This document shows positions 33,479 to 45,077 of a stretch of 64,000 nt of DNA, piece after piece. The translations under genes were made by a program, and so were the position numbers. The notes under the pieces are model-generated. The model had not been told where the DNA came from. It searched no databases and saw only the letters and a list, made by a program, of their open reading frames with translations. This DNA is from Oscillibacter valericigenes Sjm18-20 (GTDB lineage Bacteria > Bacillota > Clostridia > Oscillospirales > Oscillospiraceae): the NCBI GenBank assembly GCA_000283575.1, contig AP012044.1, positions 3,782,001-3,846,000 on the forward strand, in the 5' to 3' direction. The stretch's first letter is position 1, and each line of letters begins with the position of its first letter.

Positions 33479-34660
33479 ATGGAGCTGCTGGACGCGCAGG
33501 CGGCCGGGCTGTATGGGGAAATGCTGGCTTTGAAGGAAGACTTGCACCGTCACCCGGAGGCCAGCTTTCAGGAGCGGCGGACCACGGCTCTGCTGCGGGA
33601 AAAGCTGGCGGCGCTGGCCCTCCGATTCGTGAATTTGGGGATGGGTACCGGCGTTGTGGCGGTTCTGGAGGGAGAAAAGCCCGGAAAAACCGTCGCCCTG
33701 CGGGCGGACATCGATGCCATCGCGGAGACGGAGGACGAAAGCCACACCGTCCGCTCAGAAGCGGCGGGCCTCATGCACGGCTGCGGCCACGATTTCCACA
33801 CCGCCTGTCTCTACGGCGCGGCAAAGCTGCTGTCGGTCCGGCGAGAGACTTTTCCCGGCCGCGTGGTCTTTCTGTTTCAGCCCGCCGAGGAGGAGACGCA
33901 GGGGGCGCGGGCCCTGCTGGACAGCGGGCTCTGGGAGAAGATCGGCGGAAAGCCGGACTGTATTTTTGGCCTCCACAACCGGCCAGAACTGCCCGCGGGG
34001 CAGATTGCCGTGCTGGATGGCCCCATCATGGCGGGAAAAATTAATTTTCGCATCACGCTGCGGGGAAAACCAGGCCACGGCGGTTCCCCCCACAAATGTG
34101 TGGACCCGGTGGTGGCGGGAGCGGCGCTGGTGGACGGAGTACAGACCATTGTCAGCCGCAGCACCGACCCCCAGGACGCTCTGGTATGTGGGGTATACTC
34201 CCTCCACACCGATGCGCCGGATTTTTTTGTCCCGTCCTCTCTCATCATGACCGGCAGCATCCGCTATCTCCGGGACGCGGCGGGCCAGCGGGCGGCGGAG
34301 CGGCTGAAAGTCCTGACGGCAGGCGTTTCGGAGGCTTACGGATGTCAGGCGAAGACGGAGCTGCTCCCCCAGGTCCCGGTGACGCGGAATGCCCCGTCTC
34401 TGGCGGAAATTGCAAAACGCGCCGCGGCGGAAACGGCAGGCTCTGAAAACACGGTATCTCCGCCGCCGGATATGGGCAGCGAGGATTTCGCGGTATACGG
34501 CACAGAGGTCCCCGCATTTTTCTACTGGCTGGGTAGCGGCTTTCCCGGGCGGGAAAACGCCCCGTGGCACAATCCAGAATTTTGCACCAACGACGCGGCG
34601 CTGCCGCTGGGGGCGGCGCTTTTGGCCCGGTCGGCGCTGCTGGCACTGGAGTGCCTTTGA
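33479..34660 (+). CDS. M20 family amidohydrolase
   Basis: 393 residues. It has LKEDLHRHPEASFQE near the N-terminus, VALRADIDAIAETED, the metal motif MHGCGHDFHTAC (Cys about 102, His about 104), FQPAEEETQGA with the catalytic Glu about 137-138, and the C-terminal ligand region PPPDMGSEDFAVY. It belongs to the hippurate/N-acetyl-amino-acid hydrolase group. ATG 33479 is chosen with GGGAGGCG upstream. The reading frame extends 35 codons further upstream, into the preceding terminator region, and that part has no support. The patatin gene follows after 16 bp, so they are probably cotranscribed. Confidence 0.87.
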   Translation: MELLDAQAAGLYGEMLALKEDLHRHPEASFQERRTTALLREKLAALALRFVNLGMGTGVVAVLEGEKPGKTVALRADIDAIAETEDESHTVRSEAAGLMHGCGHDFHTACLYGAAKLLSVRRETFPGRVVFLFQPAEEETQGARALLDSGLWEKIGGKPDCIFGLHNRPELPAGQIAVLDGPIMAGKINFRITLRGKPGHGGSPHKCVDPVVAGAALVDGVQTIVSRSTDPQDALVCGVYSLHTDAPDFFVPSSLIMTGSIRYLRDAAGQRAAERLKVLTAGVSEAYGCQAKTELLPQVPVTRNAPSLAEIAKRAAAETAGSENTVSPPPDMGSEDFAVYGTEVPAFFYWLGSGFPGRENAPWHNPEFCTNDAALPLGAALLARSALLALECL

Positions 34661-34676
34661 GTTTTGAGGTGAAGAT

Positions 34677-35531
34677 ATGAAATCAGGAATTGTTTTGGAG
34701 GGCGGCGCCTTCCGCACCATTTTCTCCAGCGGCGTGTGCGACGCGCTGTTGGACGCGGGGCTGCTGCCGGATTACTTCATCGGCGTATCCGCCGGGGCGG
34801 CCTATGGTATCAGTTATCTCTCCCGGCAAAAATGGCGGAACCTGAATATCATCTGCCACTATGCCAATGATAAGCGGTATATGAGTGTGGGTAACCTGCT
34901 GGACCGGAAAAACCGCTCTTATTTCGGGCTGAAATTCGCCTATGAGGATATTCCAAATCAGTACATTCCCTTTGATTACGACGCTTTTTCCGCCTATCCC
35001 GGCGAGGCGGAGGCCGTTTTGACGAATCTGAGCACCGGTAAGGCGGACTATTATCCCATTTCCCGAAAGGACGAGCGTTTCACGGTTTTGCAGGCCACCT
35101 GTGCCATGCCGCTGCTGTTTCCCATCTTCCACATCAACCACCAGCTCTATCTGGACGGCGGCTGCGCGGACCCAATTCCCTGGCGGCGCGCGTTGGATAA
35201 GGGGTGTGACCACCTGCTGGTGGTGCTGACCCGGGAACGATCCTATGTCCGGGGCGTGGAGAAGTCCGACCGGCTTATCCGGCGGCACTATCATAAGTAT
35301 CCCAACTTTCTCGACACCATGCGCCGCCGGGCAGACGCGTACAACGAAAACCGGGAGCGCCTGTTCCGCCTGGAGCGGGAGGGCCGTGCCGTCGTCATAG
35401 CGCCGGAATCCACAAAGGGTTTTTCCCGGACGGAAAAAGACGTGGAAAAAATCCGCGCCCTGTGGCAGGACGGCTATTTCAAGGGCCGTTCCGCCGCACC
35501 CGAGCTGGTGAAATTCTGGAAAGAAGACTGA
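34677..35531 (+). CDS. Patatin-like phospholipase
   Basis: 284 residues. The oxyanion loop LEGGAFRTIFSSGV, the nucleophile elbow GVSAGA (G-x-S-x-G) and the catalytic Asp in LDGGCADPIPWRRA make the Ser-Asp dyad of patatin-type acyl hydrolases. The family, common in gut Firmicutes as the YlbK/RssA type, cleaves acyl esters of lipids; the physiological substrate is not known. There is no signal peptide, so it is cytoplasmic. TGAGGTGA precedes the ATG, 16 bp after the amidohydrolase stop. Confidence 0.87.
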   Translation: MKSGIVLEGGAFRTIFSSGVCDALLDAGLLPDYFIGVSAGAAYGISYLSRQKWRNLNIICHYANDKRYMSVGNLLDRKNRSYFGLKFAYEDIPNQYIPFDYDAFSAYPGEAEAVLTNLSTGKADYYPISRKDERFTVLQATCAMPLLFPIFHINHQLYLDGGCADPIPWRRALDKGCDHLLVVLTRERSYVRGVEKSDRLIRRHYHKYPNFLDTMRRRADAYNENRERLFRLEREGRAVVIAPESTKGFSRTEKDVEKIRALWQDGYFKGRSAAPELVKFWKED

Positions 35532-35696
35532 GCCTTCCGGCAAAGATTTTACGTGGATTTAACATAGAAGGTCTTCCTATACGGGCATTTTCTCTATATA
35601 ATAACCTATGTAAACCTTTACGGCCCAGTTTTAAATCACGGAACGCGGAAACCGATATTTGTAAATTTCGTGTAAAATACGAAGGAGAACCGTTTG

Positions 35697-37445
35697 ATGG
35701 ACATTTTTTCCGTCTTTACCCTCTGCGGTGGTCTGGCATTTTTTCTATTCGGCATGAACACCATGTCCAAGAGCCTTGAAAAAATGGCAGGCGGCAAGCT
35801 GGAACGCACGTTAAAGCGCATGACCTCCAATCCGCTGAACAGTCTGCTGCTGGGCGCGGGCATCACCATCGCCATCCAGTCCTCCTCCGCCGTAACCGTG
35901 ATGCTGGTGGGACTGGTGAACTCCGGAGTCATGGAGTTGGGACAGACCATCGGCGTCATCATGGGCAGCAACATCGGCACGACGCTGACCGCCTGGATTC
36001 TCTCCCTCAGCGGGATTGAGAGCGGAAACGTATGGGTGAAGCTGTTGAAACCGGAGAATTTCTCTCCGCTGGTGGCGCTGGTGGGCATTTTGCTCATTAT
36101 GACCTCAAAAAAACAGAAAAGGCGGGACATAGGCCGTATTCTCATGGGTTTTGCCATTTTAATGTACGGCATGGAACTTATGAAAGAAGCCGTCAGTCCG
36201 CTGCAGTCTATACCGGAATTTTCAAACATCCTGACCGCATTTAACAATCCTCTTCTGGGCGTGCTTGTGGGCGCGGTGTTCACCGGCGTTATCCAGTCCT
36301 CCGCCGCCTCCGTCGGTATTTTACAGGCGCTGGCCATGACCGGCTCCATCACTTTCGGGATGGCCATCCCCATTATTATGGGTCAAAACATCGGTACCTG
36401 CGTCACTGCGATACTCAGTTCCATCGGCGTCAGCCGCAGCGCAAAGCGGGTGGCGGCGGTCCACATTTCTTTCAATATCATCGGAACCGTGGTCTGCCTG
36501 ATTTTGTTCTATGGCGCGGGGAGCTTTTTACCCTTTACGTTCATGGACGACACGGCCAGCGCAGTCAGCGTCGCTCTGTGCCACACGATTTTCAATGTGC
36601 TTACCACCGCCATGCTGCTGCCCTTCTCCAAGCAGCTTGAAAAGCTGGCCTGTGTTCTGGTGAAGTCGGAGACGAAGAGCGAGCAGTTCGCGTTTCTGGA
36701 CCCCCTGCTGCTCCGCACTCCCGGCGCGGCCATTAATGAATGTACGGCTATGGTGGGGGAGATGTCCAAGCTCGCCCACAAGAATTTTCTTCTCTCCATT
36801 CAGCAGCTTGAAAGCTACACCACCGTCCGGGAGACTCAAATTCTGGAGAACGAGAACAAACTGGACACTTACGAGGACCGCCTGGGAGACTATCTCGTCC
36901 AGATTTCCCGCCATGGGCTTTCCGGTGCAAACAGCCGTCAGGTTAGCCGCTTGCTCCACTGTATCGGCGACTTTGAGCGTATCGGCGACCACGCTGTAAA
37001 CATTCAGGAGTCGGCTCAGGAGCTCCATGATAAGCAGCTTACGTTTTCCGACAGTGCGAAGCAGGAACTGGAGGTCCTGATTGGGGCGCTGCGTAACATT
37101 TTGAGCCATGCGTTTGACTGCTTTTCCAGCAACGACCCGGAGGCCGCCGCCCATGTGGAACCGCTGGAGGAGACGATCGACCGGCTGATTGAGGAGATCC
37201 GCCTGCGGCATATTGAGCGGCTGCAAAGCGGTGTGTGCACCATCCAGCTGGGTTTCATCTTAAACGATCTGCTGACCAATTTTGAGCGCGTCTCCGACCA
37301 TTGCTCCAACATCGCGGTGTGCGTGATCGAAACAAACCGGAAGGATATCGACGCCCACGTATATCTGCATAACATCAAACAAGACAGTAGCTTTGTTCGG
37401 GATTTGCAGGCGGATATGAATCGGTATACGCTGCCCAATCCGTGA
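35697..37445 (+). CDS. Na/Pi cotransporter-family protein with C-terminal PhoU domain
   Basis: 582 residues. The N-terminal 310 residues form the membrane part with the two repeated QSS signatures of Na/Pi-cotransporters, IAIQSSSAVTVMLVGLVNSG and TGVIQSSAASVGILQALAM. The cytoplasmic C-terminus (about 345-560) is a PhoU-like three-helix bundle with LHCIGDFERIGDHAVNIQES and LLTNFERVSDHCSNIAV. It is predicted to import phosphate with Na+, the PhoU part probably regulating flux. ATG 35697 follows AAGGAG; a TTG directly before it is in frame. A TATAAT at 35597-35602 may be its -10 box, but no clear -35 box was seen. Confidence 0.9.
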   Translation: MDIFSVFTLCGGLAFFLFGMNTMSKSLEKMAGGKLERTLKRMTSNPLNSLLLGAGITIAIQSSSAVTVMLVGLVNSGVMELGQTIGVIMGSNIGTTLTAWILSLSGIESGNVWVKLLKPENFSPLVALVGILLIMTSKKQKRRDIGRILMGFAILMYGMELMKEAVSPLQSIPEFSNILTAFNNPLLGVLVGAVFTGVIQSSAASVGILQALAMTGSITFGMAIPIIMGQNIGTCVTAILSSIGVSRSAKRVAAVHISFNIIGTVVCLILFYGAGSFLPFTFMDDTASAVSVALCHTIFNVLTTAMLLPFSKQLEKLACVLVKSETKSEQFAFLDPLLLRTPGAAINECTAMVGEMSKLAHKNFLLSIQQLESYTTVRETQILENENKLDTYEDRLGDYLVQISRHGLSGANSRQVSRLLHCIGDFERIGDHAVNIQESAQELHDKQLTFSDSAKQELEVLIGALRNILSHAFDCFSSNDPEAAAHVEPLEETIDRLIEEIRLRHIERLQSGVCTIQLGFILNDLLTNFERVSDHCSNIAVCVIETNRKDIDAHVYLHNIKQDSSFVRDLQADMNRYTLPNP

Positions 37446-37614
37446 GGATTCCGGCTGGAGCGGTGAAATAAGCGCTGCATTGCAGCAGATATGAATGGCC
37501 CTACGTTGTCTATGGCAACGCTTATCCGGTACTTCCATATGTGTTTTTCAGTAAATTCATTTCTGGATGGAAGGAACGGCGGCCTCGCGAGCAGCGAAAA
37601 CCCGTACAGTAAAA

Positions 37615-37653
37615 GCAGGGGACTCATCTCAACGAGATGAGTCCCCTGCCTGT
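37615..37653. terminator. Intrinsic terminator between convergent genes
   Basis: GCAGGGGACTCATCTC (37615-37630) and GAGATGAGTCCCCTGC (37634-37649) are exact complements around a three-base loop. TTTT follows on the minus strand and TGTTT on the plus strand. It most likely ends the yjiH-like gene and may also stop the phosphate carrier transcript. The 170 bp before it hold nothing recognisable. Confidence 0.85.
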
Positions 37654-37691
37654 TTGAGATTCAGGGACTAGCAGGGAATCTCCTGCGCGTA

Positions 37692-38999
37692 TCAGAACAG
37701 GATCAATGCGACGGCGCCCGCGATCAAAATTGACAAAATCACGCGTTCAACCCAAATCAGCAGCAGCTGTGGGATTTTAACAGGGATTTCCGTAGACAGG
37801 ATACAGGGAATTACAGCGGAGAAGAACAGCAGCTCGGAGATGCAGCCAACAGCAATCACATAACGGGTGGCCAAAGCGGAGGCGGTGACAAACGCACAGG
37901 GCAGGAACATCTCCGCAATAGAGGTGGCCATGGCCTGAGCGGTCAGCAGAGCCTCAGGAATCTGCATCAGAGCGGTGAAGGGATAGAAAATAAAACCTAC
38001 CCAATTGAACACAGGGGTAAACAAAGCCAGCAGCATACCCAAAAAGCCAATACTCATGATAGAGGGAACCACCGTGCAGGTCATGCGCAGGCCGTCCTTG
38101 AAAGCGACCCAGATATTTTTAGTCAGGCTTCCGGAACTATCCGCCACATTCAGCCCTTCATTTAAAGCGACCCTGAAGCGATCATGGGTGATGATCTCCT
38201 CAGGCTTAGGGGTAACGCCTTCCTTGCATTCGTTGGGGACCTTCGAAAGCGGGAACAGGCGAACGGTAATGGCAGTCACCAGAAACGTTATAATCAGAGT
38301 AGACCAGAAATAAAACGTCCATCTGTCCATCATGTCCAATGTCTTGGCCACGGTTATCATGAACGTCGTGGAGACGGTGGAAAAGCCGGTGGCGATGATA
38401 GCGGCTTCCTTTTTCGTATAGCGGCCCTCCTGATACAGCTTGTCCGTAATCAAAAGAGCAACCGAATAGCTGCCCACAAAGGAGGCCACGGCGTCAATGG
38501 CACTGCGGCCCGGGGTTTTCCAAACCTTTCTCATAATCGGCTGCATAAACACGCCAATAAATTCCAACAGGCCGTAATTAGTCAGAAATGCCAGAAAAAT
38601 TGCACCCAACGGAATCAGGAAAGTCAGGCTGCGGCACAGCACGTCAAAGCAGAAAGGCAGCAAATCGTCGTTGGTCAGCCATTCCTTCGGCCCCAGTCCC
38701 AGCACATACATAACGGCAAAGATCACGCCCAGGATCTTCATAATCGAAAAGAAAACCGTGGTCTTATCCTTGTTCCAGGTCTTTTTAACAAAAGGGAGCG
38801 CCGCGCCGATCACGCAGACCAGAACAACAAAATATTTTTGTGTATCACCAAGAAAATTACGGATCACTGTACACAAAATGTCCAATGGGATGGTGCTTTT
38901 CCCGTTGAACGGCAGGGTGACAAAGAACATAAAAGCACCGACCAGACTGCACAAAATGAACTTCATCCAGGTCGAACTGCTGCGCTTGACCGTTTCCAT
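37692..38999 (-). CDS. YjiH-family membrane protein (nucleoside-recognition/gate domain)
   Basis: 435 residues with about 11 predicted membrane helices. Features match the YjiH group: FVTLPFNGKSTIPLDILCTV, KTPGRSAIDAVASFVGSYSV then ALLITDKLYQEGRYTKKEAA, and FSTVSTTFMITVAKTL. These proteins contain the gate domain also found in nucleoside transporters and the spore maturation proteins SpmA/SpmB. They are presumed transporters of unknown substrate. The gene stands alone with its own promoter and terminator. GGGAGGG precedes the ATG. Codon use is somewhat more AT-rich than in the genes around it. Confidence 0.82.
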   Translation of the reverse strand: METVKRSSSTWMKFILCSLVGAFMFFVTLPFNGKSTIPLDILCTVIRNFLGDTQKYFVVLVCVIGAALPFVKKTWNKDKTTVFFSIMKILGVIFAVMYVLGLGPKEWLTNDDLLPFCFDVLCRSLTFLIPLGAIFLAFLTNYGLLEFIGVFMQPIMRKVWKTPGRSAIDAVASFVGSYSVALLITDKLYQEGRYTKKEAAIIATGFSTVSTTFMITVAKTLDMMDRWTFYFWSTLIITFLVTAITVRLFPLSKVPNECKEGVTPKPEEIITHDRFRVALNEGLNVADSSGSLTKNIWVAFKDGLRMTCTVVPSIMSIGFLGMLLALFTPVFNWVGFIFYPFTALMQIPEALLTAQAMATSIAEMFLPCAFVTASALATRYVIAVGCISELLFFSAVIPCILSTEIPVKIPQLLLIWVERVILSILIAGAVALILF

Positions 39000-39087
39000 A
39001 GAAATTCCCTCCCTAACATAATCTTATTTCATCAGAATAGCTCCCGAAAAAAGCATCATCCAAAGAAATCAAATACGCTTTACTTGG

Positions 39088-39115
39088 AGTATAATCTATT
39101 AAACTAATATGGTAA
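39088..39115 (-). promoter_or_regulatory. Possible promoter of the yjiH-like gene
   Basis: On the minus strand TTACCA (39110-39115), 16 bp, TATACT (39088-39093), about 90 bp before the ATG. Confidence 0.4.
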
Positions 39116-39262
39116 TCAGCGATTACATAATAGCACCTGGAGCGTCTAAGAAACGTCAAAGGCAGCGGCCACAAATCATGCGCTGGTGCCCTGAGTTTGC
39201 GATTCAGGCAAATATGGGAACAAGAAATATCCTGTACTTTTTCATGCAGATAAATACATAAA

Positions 39263-39290
39263 CGAGGCATCCAATAAAATGGATGCCTCG
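39263..39290. repeat. Isolated hairpin in the yjiH-ftsH intergenic region
   Basis: CGAGGCATCC and GGATGCCTCG are exact complements around eight A/T-rich bases. There is no T-run, so it is not a clear terminator. It is the only structured element I see in the 437 bp between the yjiH-like gene and ftsH (39000-39436), apart from the yjiH promoter. Confidence 0.5.
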
Positions 39291-39436
39291 CTAGTACATC
39301 TGGCCTTTTCTTACTTCAATAAATCAATTGCTCAGCCACTTCATCCTATTCGCTTTTTGGAAGAGGAACATTCGGAATTCAATTTACGCGAGTCCTCGCC
39401 TTACCCGGACCACCGCGTCCCTGTCCGGAGCTTGTT

Positions 39437-41752
<2,316 letters not shown>

Positions 41753-41800
41753 CCAATGAATACTCCTTTGCCTAAAAAGGCTGCGCTTAAATCTTCATGC

Positions 41801-41829
41801 AGTATACCATAAAAAACGGAAGGCCACAA
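41801..41829 (-). promoter_or_regulatory. Promoter of ftsH
   Basis: On the minus strand TTGTGG (41824-41829), 17 bp, TATACT (41801-41806), about 50 bp before the ATG. Confidence 0.65.
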
Positions 41830-41871
41830 GGACAGCCGTCTTCTTTTCCATGAAATTTCTGTGAATTTCAC

Positions 41872-41900
41872 TTTATTGTGTGCGAAAACTATGATACAAT
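41872..41900 (+). promoter_or_regulatory. Promoter of the rlmB operon
   Basis: TTTATT (41872-41877), 17 bp, TACAAT (41895-41900) with TG one base before the -10 box. The leader to rlmB is about 190 nt; I recognise no riboswitch in it. Confidence 0.45.
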
Positions 41901-42093
41901 CATGGTAATTATTGATTCAGCGCAAAAAGTTGGCCGCGCGGGATGGCGGCTGCCGCTCCATACAGGCGGTCAGCAGGTCGGCTTCTTTCCGGTGCTGCGG
42001 CGCTGTAGGGGGCCTGAAGCTCTGCCGTTTTAAAAGGTGGCGTTCCGCCCGTCCTATGGTACAGACCGGATTTAAGACATTGAAGGAGAACGT

Positions 42094-42864
42094 ATGGACA
42101 GTGAAAAGAAAGACCAGCTCACCGCCGGGGCGGACGGCATCATTGAGGGCCGCAACGCGGTGATCGAGGCTCTGCGCGCCGGGGAATCGATTGACAAAAT
42201 TTACCTTGCCAAAGGCGAGACGGACAAGACCCTGGGGCATATAGCGTCCAAAGCCCGCGCCGCGGGTGTGGTGGTGGTGGAGGCGGACCGGAGGAAGCTG
42301 GACGCCATGAGCCGAACCCACTCCCACCAAGGTGTGATCGCTCTGGCCGCCGTGCGGGAGTACGCCACGGTGGAGGACATTCTGGCCATCGCGGAAAAGA
42401 AGGGTGAAAAGCCCCTGCTGGTAATCTGCGACGAGATTTCAGACCCCCACAATCTGGGCGCCATTATCCGCACCGCAGAGTGCGCCGGGGCTCACGGGAT
42501 TGTCATTCCCAAGCGCCGCAGTGCAGGGCTGACAGCCATCGTGGCCAAAACCTCTGCGGGCGCGGTGGCCCATGTGCCGGTAGCGCGAGTCCCAAATATT
42601 CCGGCGCTGCTGAAAGATCTGAAAAAGCAGGGTATTTGGATATTCGGCACGGCGGCGGACGGAACCACCGCCCTTTACGATGCGGACCTGAAGGGTCCCG
42701 CCGCCATCGTCATCGGCAGCGAGGGCGAGGGTATGACTCGTCTGGCGGCGGAAAGCTGCGACTTCTTGGTCAGTATCCCCATGCGGGGCAAGCTGAACTC
42801 TCTGAACGCCTCCGCGGCGGCGGCGATTCTGCTGTACGAGGCTGTGCGTCAAAGAGGCATATAA
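42094..42864 (+). CDS. rlmB: SpoU-family 23S rRNA (guanosine-2'-O)-methyltransferase
   Basis: 256 residues. The N-terminal L30e-like substrate domain begins IIEGRNAVIEALRAGESIDK. The SPOUT domain carries the three trefoil-knot motifs: VICDEISDPHNLGAIIRTAE (motif 1), IVIGSEGEGM (motif 2) and IPMRGKLNSLNASAAAAILL (motif 3). RlmB methylates G2251 of 23S rRNA; some paralogues modify tRNA, so exact target identity is inferred. AAGGAG precedes the ATG. The pseudo-P-type-ATPase-like gene follows after 28 bp, so the three genes to 46271 are probably one operon. Confidence 0.9.
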   Translation: MDSEKKDQLTAGADGIIEGRNAVIEALRAGESIDKIYLAKGETDKTLGHIASKARAAGVVVVEADRRKLDAMSRTHSHQGVIALAAVREYATVEDILAIAEKKGEKPLLVICDEISDPHNLGAIIRTAECAGAHGIVIPKRRSAGLTAIVAKTSAGAVAHVPVARVPNIPALLKDLKKQGIWIFGTAADGTTALYDADLKGPAAIVIGSEGEGMTRLAAESCDFLVSIPMRGKLNSLNASAAAAILLYEAVRQRGI

Positions 42865-42892
42865 AGAGAAAATTTGCGGGTGGGAGAGGAAA

Positions 42893-45025
42893 ATGGCAGA
42901 GATCGAACATAAAAAACCATATGACGCGCTCACCGACGCAGAGGATTTGACCGCCGGGACCGACGTATCCCCGGAGGGCAGCTTCTCTCTGGAGGAAATT
43001 CTGGCGGAGTACGGCGGCAGCCGCCGCCAGCACATTCTGGAGGAGGCGACTGCGCCGGAGCACGGTGCGAACGCCCCGTCCCAGCCCGGCGCAGCGGAAG
43101 CCGCTCTTTCCGCTCCCTCCCCGGAGGAGCTGGAAGCAGATGTCTCCCCTGCGGTATCTCACGAGCCGGAGGAGACCCCCACGCCGGAAGAAGTCCTTCC
43201 ACCCCCGCCCCGCCCCGTGTCCATTGAACGGGCTGTGGGACAGACGGTGGGGGACGTGATGGAAGAGCAGGAATCCCAAGTGGCGGAGCACCGCCCCCGG
43301 CGCGGCCTGTTTTCCAGAAAAAAAATGGTCCCCTACGAGACGGAACGGCTTTACGAACCGCCCGGCCCCCCTCCGGAGCCGGAGCCGGAGGAACCGCCTA
43401 TCGGTCCCGAGGAGCCTCTGGACACCGCCATGAAGGGCGCGCTGAAGAGCTGGCGCCGCAGCCGCCGTCCCCTGACGTCCGCAGCGGCGGTCTCGCTTTT
43501 GTTGCTGGCGCCTCAGGCGGCGGAAGCCGCCGGGTATACCGTCCCTCTCTGGACAGGAGACGCACAGCTGCAAACCGTGGTCTCCGCCGCTGTGCTGATT
43601 CTGATGTGCGTCCTGTGCCGCCGCGTTTTTACCCGCGGCTTTTCAAGGCTGACCCACAAGTTTTTCACAAGTGAGCTGCTGCTGGCGATGTCCGCAGTTG
43701 CGGCGCTGCTGGACTGCGCCACCCGCCTTTGGCTCCCCGCCCGCAGTGACGCGCCCCTGTATGCCCTCCCCGCCTGCGTGGGGCTTTTATTCGGCCAGTG
43801 GGGCTGCTCTCAGCGGGAAAAGGCCCGGTGCGACACGTATCGCACCGCTGCGCTGGATTCCGCACCGCCCTATCTGGTCACGGATCTGGAAACCGGGGCC
43901 TGTAAGCAGCCGGGCCGCATCCCCGGCTTCTGGTCTGATACGGAAAAGCCATCCGTCTCCGAATTCTGGCAGGCCGCGCTGCTGCCGGTGATCTTCGTGG
44001 CATCCGTCGTGTTCGCAGGTCTTGGGTCTTTGGGGCAGGGACGCGGCTCTGATTTTCTTTTGAACTGGTCTGCGATTCTTGCGGCCTCCGCCGCGCTGAT
44101 GCTCCCGCTGGCAGATGCGCTTCCCGCCGCGCGGCTGGCAAAGCGGCTGCAAAAGACGGGCTGTGCCGTGGCGGGCTGCGCGGGCGCGGAGAAGATTAGC
44201 CGGAAAAAATCCATAGTCGTCACGGATCAGGATCTGTTCCCTCCCGGCACGGTCAGTCTCAACGGTGTGAAGCTCTTCGGTGAGGAAATGCCGAAGGTCG
44301 TATCCTACGGCGCGTCTCTTGCCCGGGCCTCCGACTGCGGACTGCGGCGGCTGTTTGACAATCTGCTGGTGTCTGAGGGTGGATCACTCGAAACACTGGA
44401 TGACTTCAGCTTTTACGAAGAGGGCGGTTTCTCCGCCAATATCCACGGGGAGTCGGTACTTCTTGGAACCGCATCCTTCATGCGCAAAATGGACGTCCGC
44501 CTTCCCAGCGGGCTGAACCTGCGTACTGGGGTGTTTTTGTCCATCGACCGCCAGCTGGCGGCAGTGTTCGCAGTAAAGTACAAGCCCTCAGACAATGTGG
44601 ATTGGGCACTGCGCCTTCTGCGCCGGAATCATATCCAACCCATTCTTGCCTCCCGGGATCCCAACGTGAACCCCGGATTGTTGAAGCGAAAGTTTGCCAC
44701 AAAGATAAAGGTGAATTATCCCACTCTCTCCGACCGGTTGGCCTTCTCTGAGCAGGAGACCGCTCAGGGCCGCCCCCGCGCATTGCTGCTGAGGGAGGGA
44801 TTGCTCCCTTATGCGGAGACTGTCGCCGGAAGCCGCCGCCTGAGCCGCGCGGTGCGGGCTGGGACGGCGTTGGCGCTGCTGGGCTCCGTGGCCGGGGCGC
44901 TGCTGAGCTTCTATCTGACGGGCCTGGGCAGCTATGAGCTGATGGAACCGCTGCGGCTTCTGGCGTTTTCCCTGCTGTGGACGCTGCCGGTCTTTCTTCT
45001 GGATAATCTGGCGGGACGTTACTGA
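42893..45025 (+). CDS. Membrane protein resembling a heavy-metal P-type ATPase with degenerate catalytic motifs
   Basis: 710 residues. Residues 1-185 are acidic, Pro/Glu-rich and probably disordered, with a short motif [12 protein letters not shown] near 31-42. Helices follow at about 193-213, 227-245, 259-281, 286-303, 360-380 and 388-410, with a last pair at about 656-677 and 686-703: the 6+2 topology of P1B ATPases. Between them are segments in P-type order. [20 protein letters not shown] stands where the CPC helix would be, [17 protein letters not shown] (440-456) where DKTGTLT is expected, [20 protein letters not shown] like the N-domain, and PILASRDPN where TGDN is expected. Asp445 may survive, but KTGT, TGD and GDGxND are absent. 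It is probably not an ion-pumping ATPase; a scaffold or sensor role is a guess. Confidence 0.65.
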   Translation: MAEIEHKKPYDALTDAEDLTAGTDVSPEGSFSLEEILAEYGGSRRQHILEEATAPEHGANAPSQPGAAEAALSAPSPEELEADVSPAVSHEPEETPTPEEVLPPPPRPVSIERAVGQTVGDVMEEQESQVAEHRPRRGLFSRKKMVPYETERLYEPPGPPPEPEPEEPPIGPEEPLDTAMKGALKSWRRSRRPLTSAAAVSLLLLAPQAAEAAGYTVPLWTGDAQLQTVVSAAVLILMCVLCRRVFTRGFSRLTHKFFTSELLLAMSAVAALLDCATRLWLPARSDAPLYALPACVGLLFGQWGCSQREKARCDTYRTAALDSAPPYLVTDLETGACKQPGRIPGFWSDTEKPSVSEFWQAALLPVIFVASVVFAGLGSLGQGRGSDFLLNWSAILAASAALMLPLADALPAARLAKRLQKTGCAVAGCAGAEKISRKKSIVVTDQDLFPPGTVSLNGVKLFGEEMPKVVSYGASLARASDCGLRRLFDNLLVSEGGSLETLDDFSFYEEGGFSANIHGESVLLGTASFMRKMDVRLPSGLNLRTGVFLSIDRQLAAVFAVKYKPSDNVDWALRLLRRNHIQPILASRDPNVNPGLLKRKFATKIKVNYPTLSDRLAFSEQETAQGRPRALLLREGLLPYAETVAGSRRLSRAVRAGTALALLGSVAGALLSFYLTGLGSYELMEPLRLLAFSLLWTLPVFLLDNLAGRY

Positions 45026-45077
45026 GGCCCACATTTCCCGTCGTATTGTCAAAAATCAGAGTTGTGGAGTGAAATTT

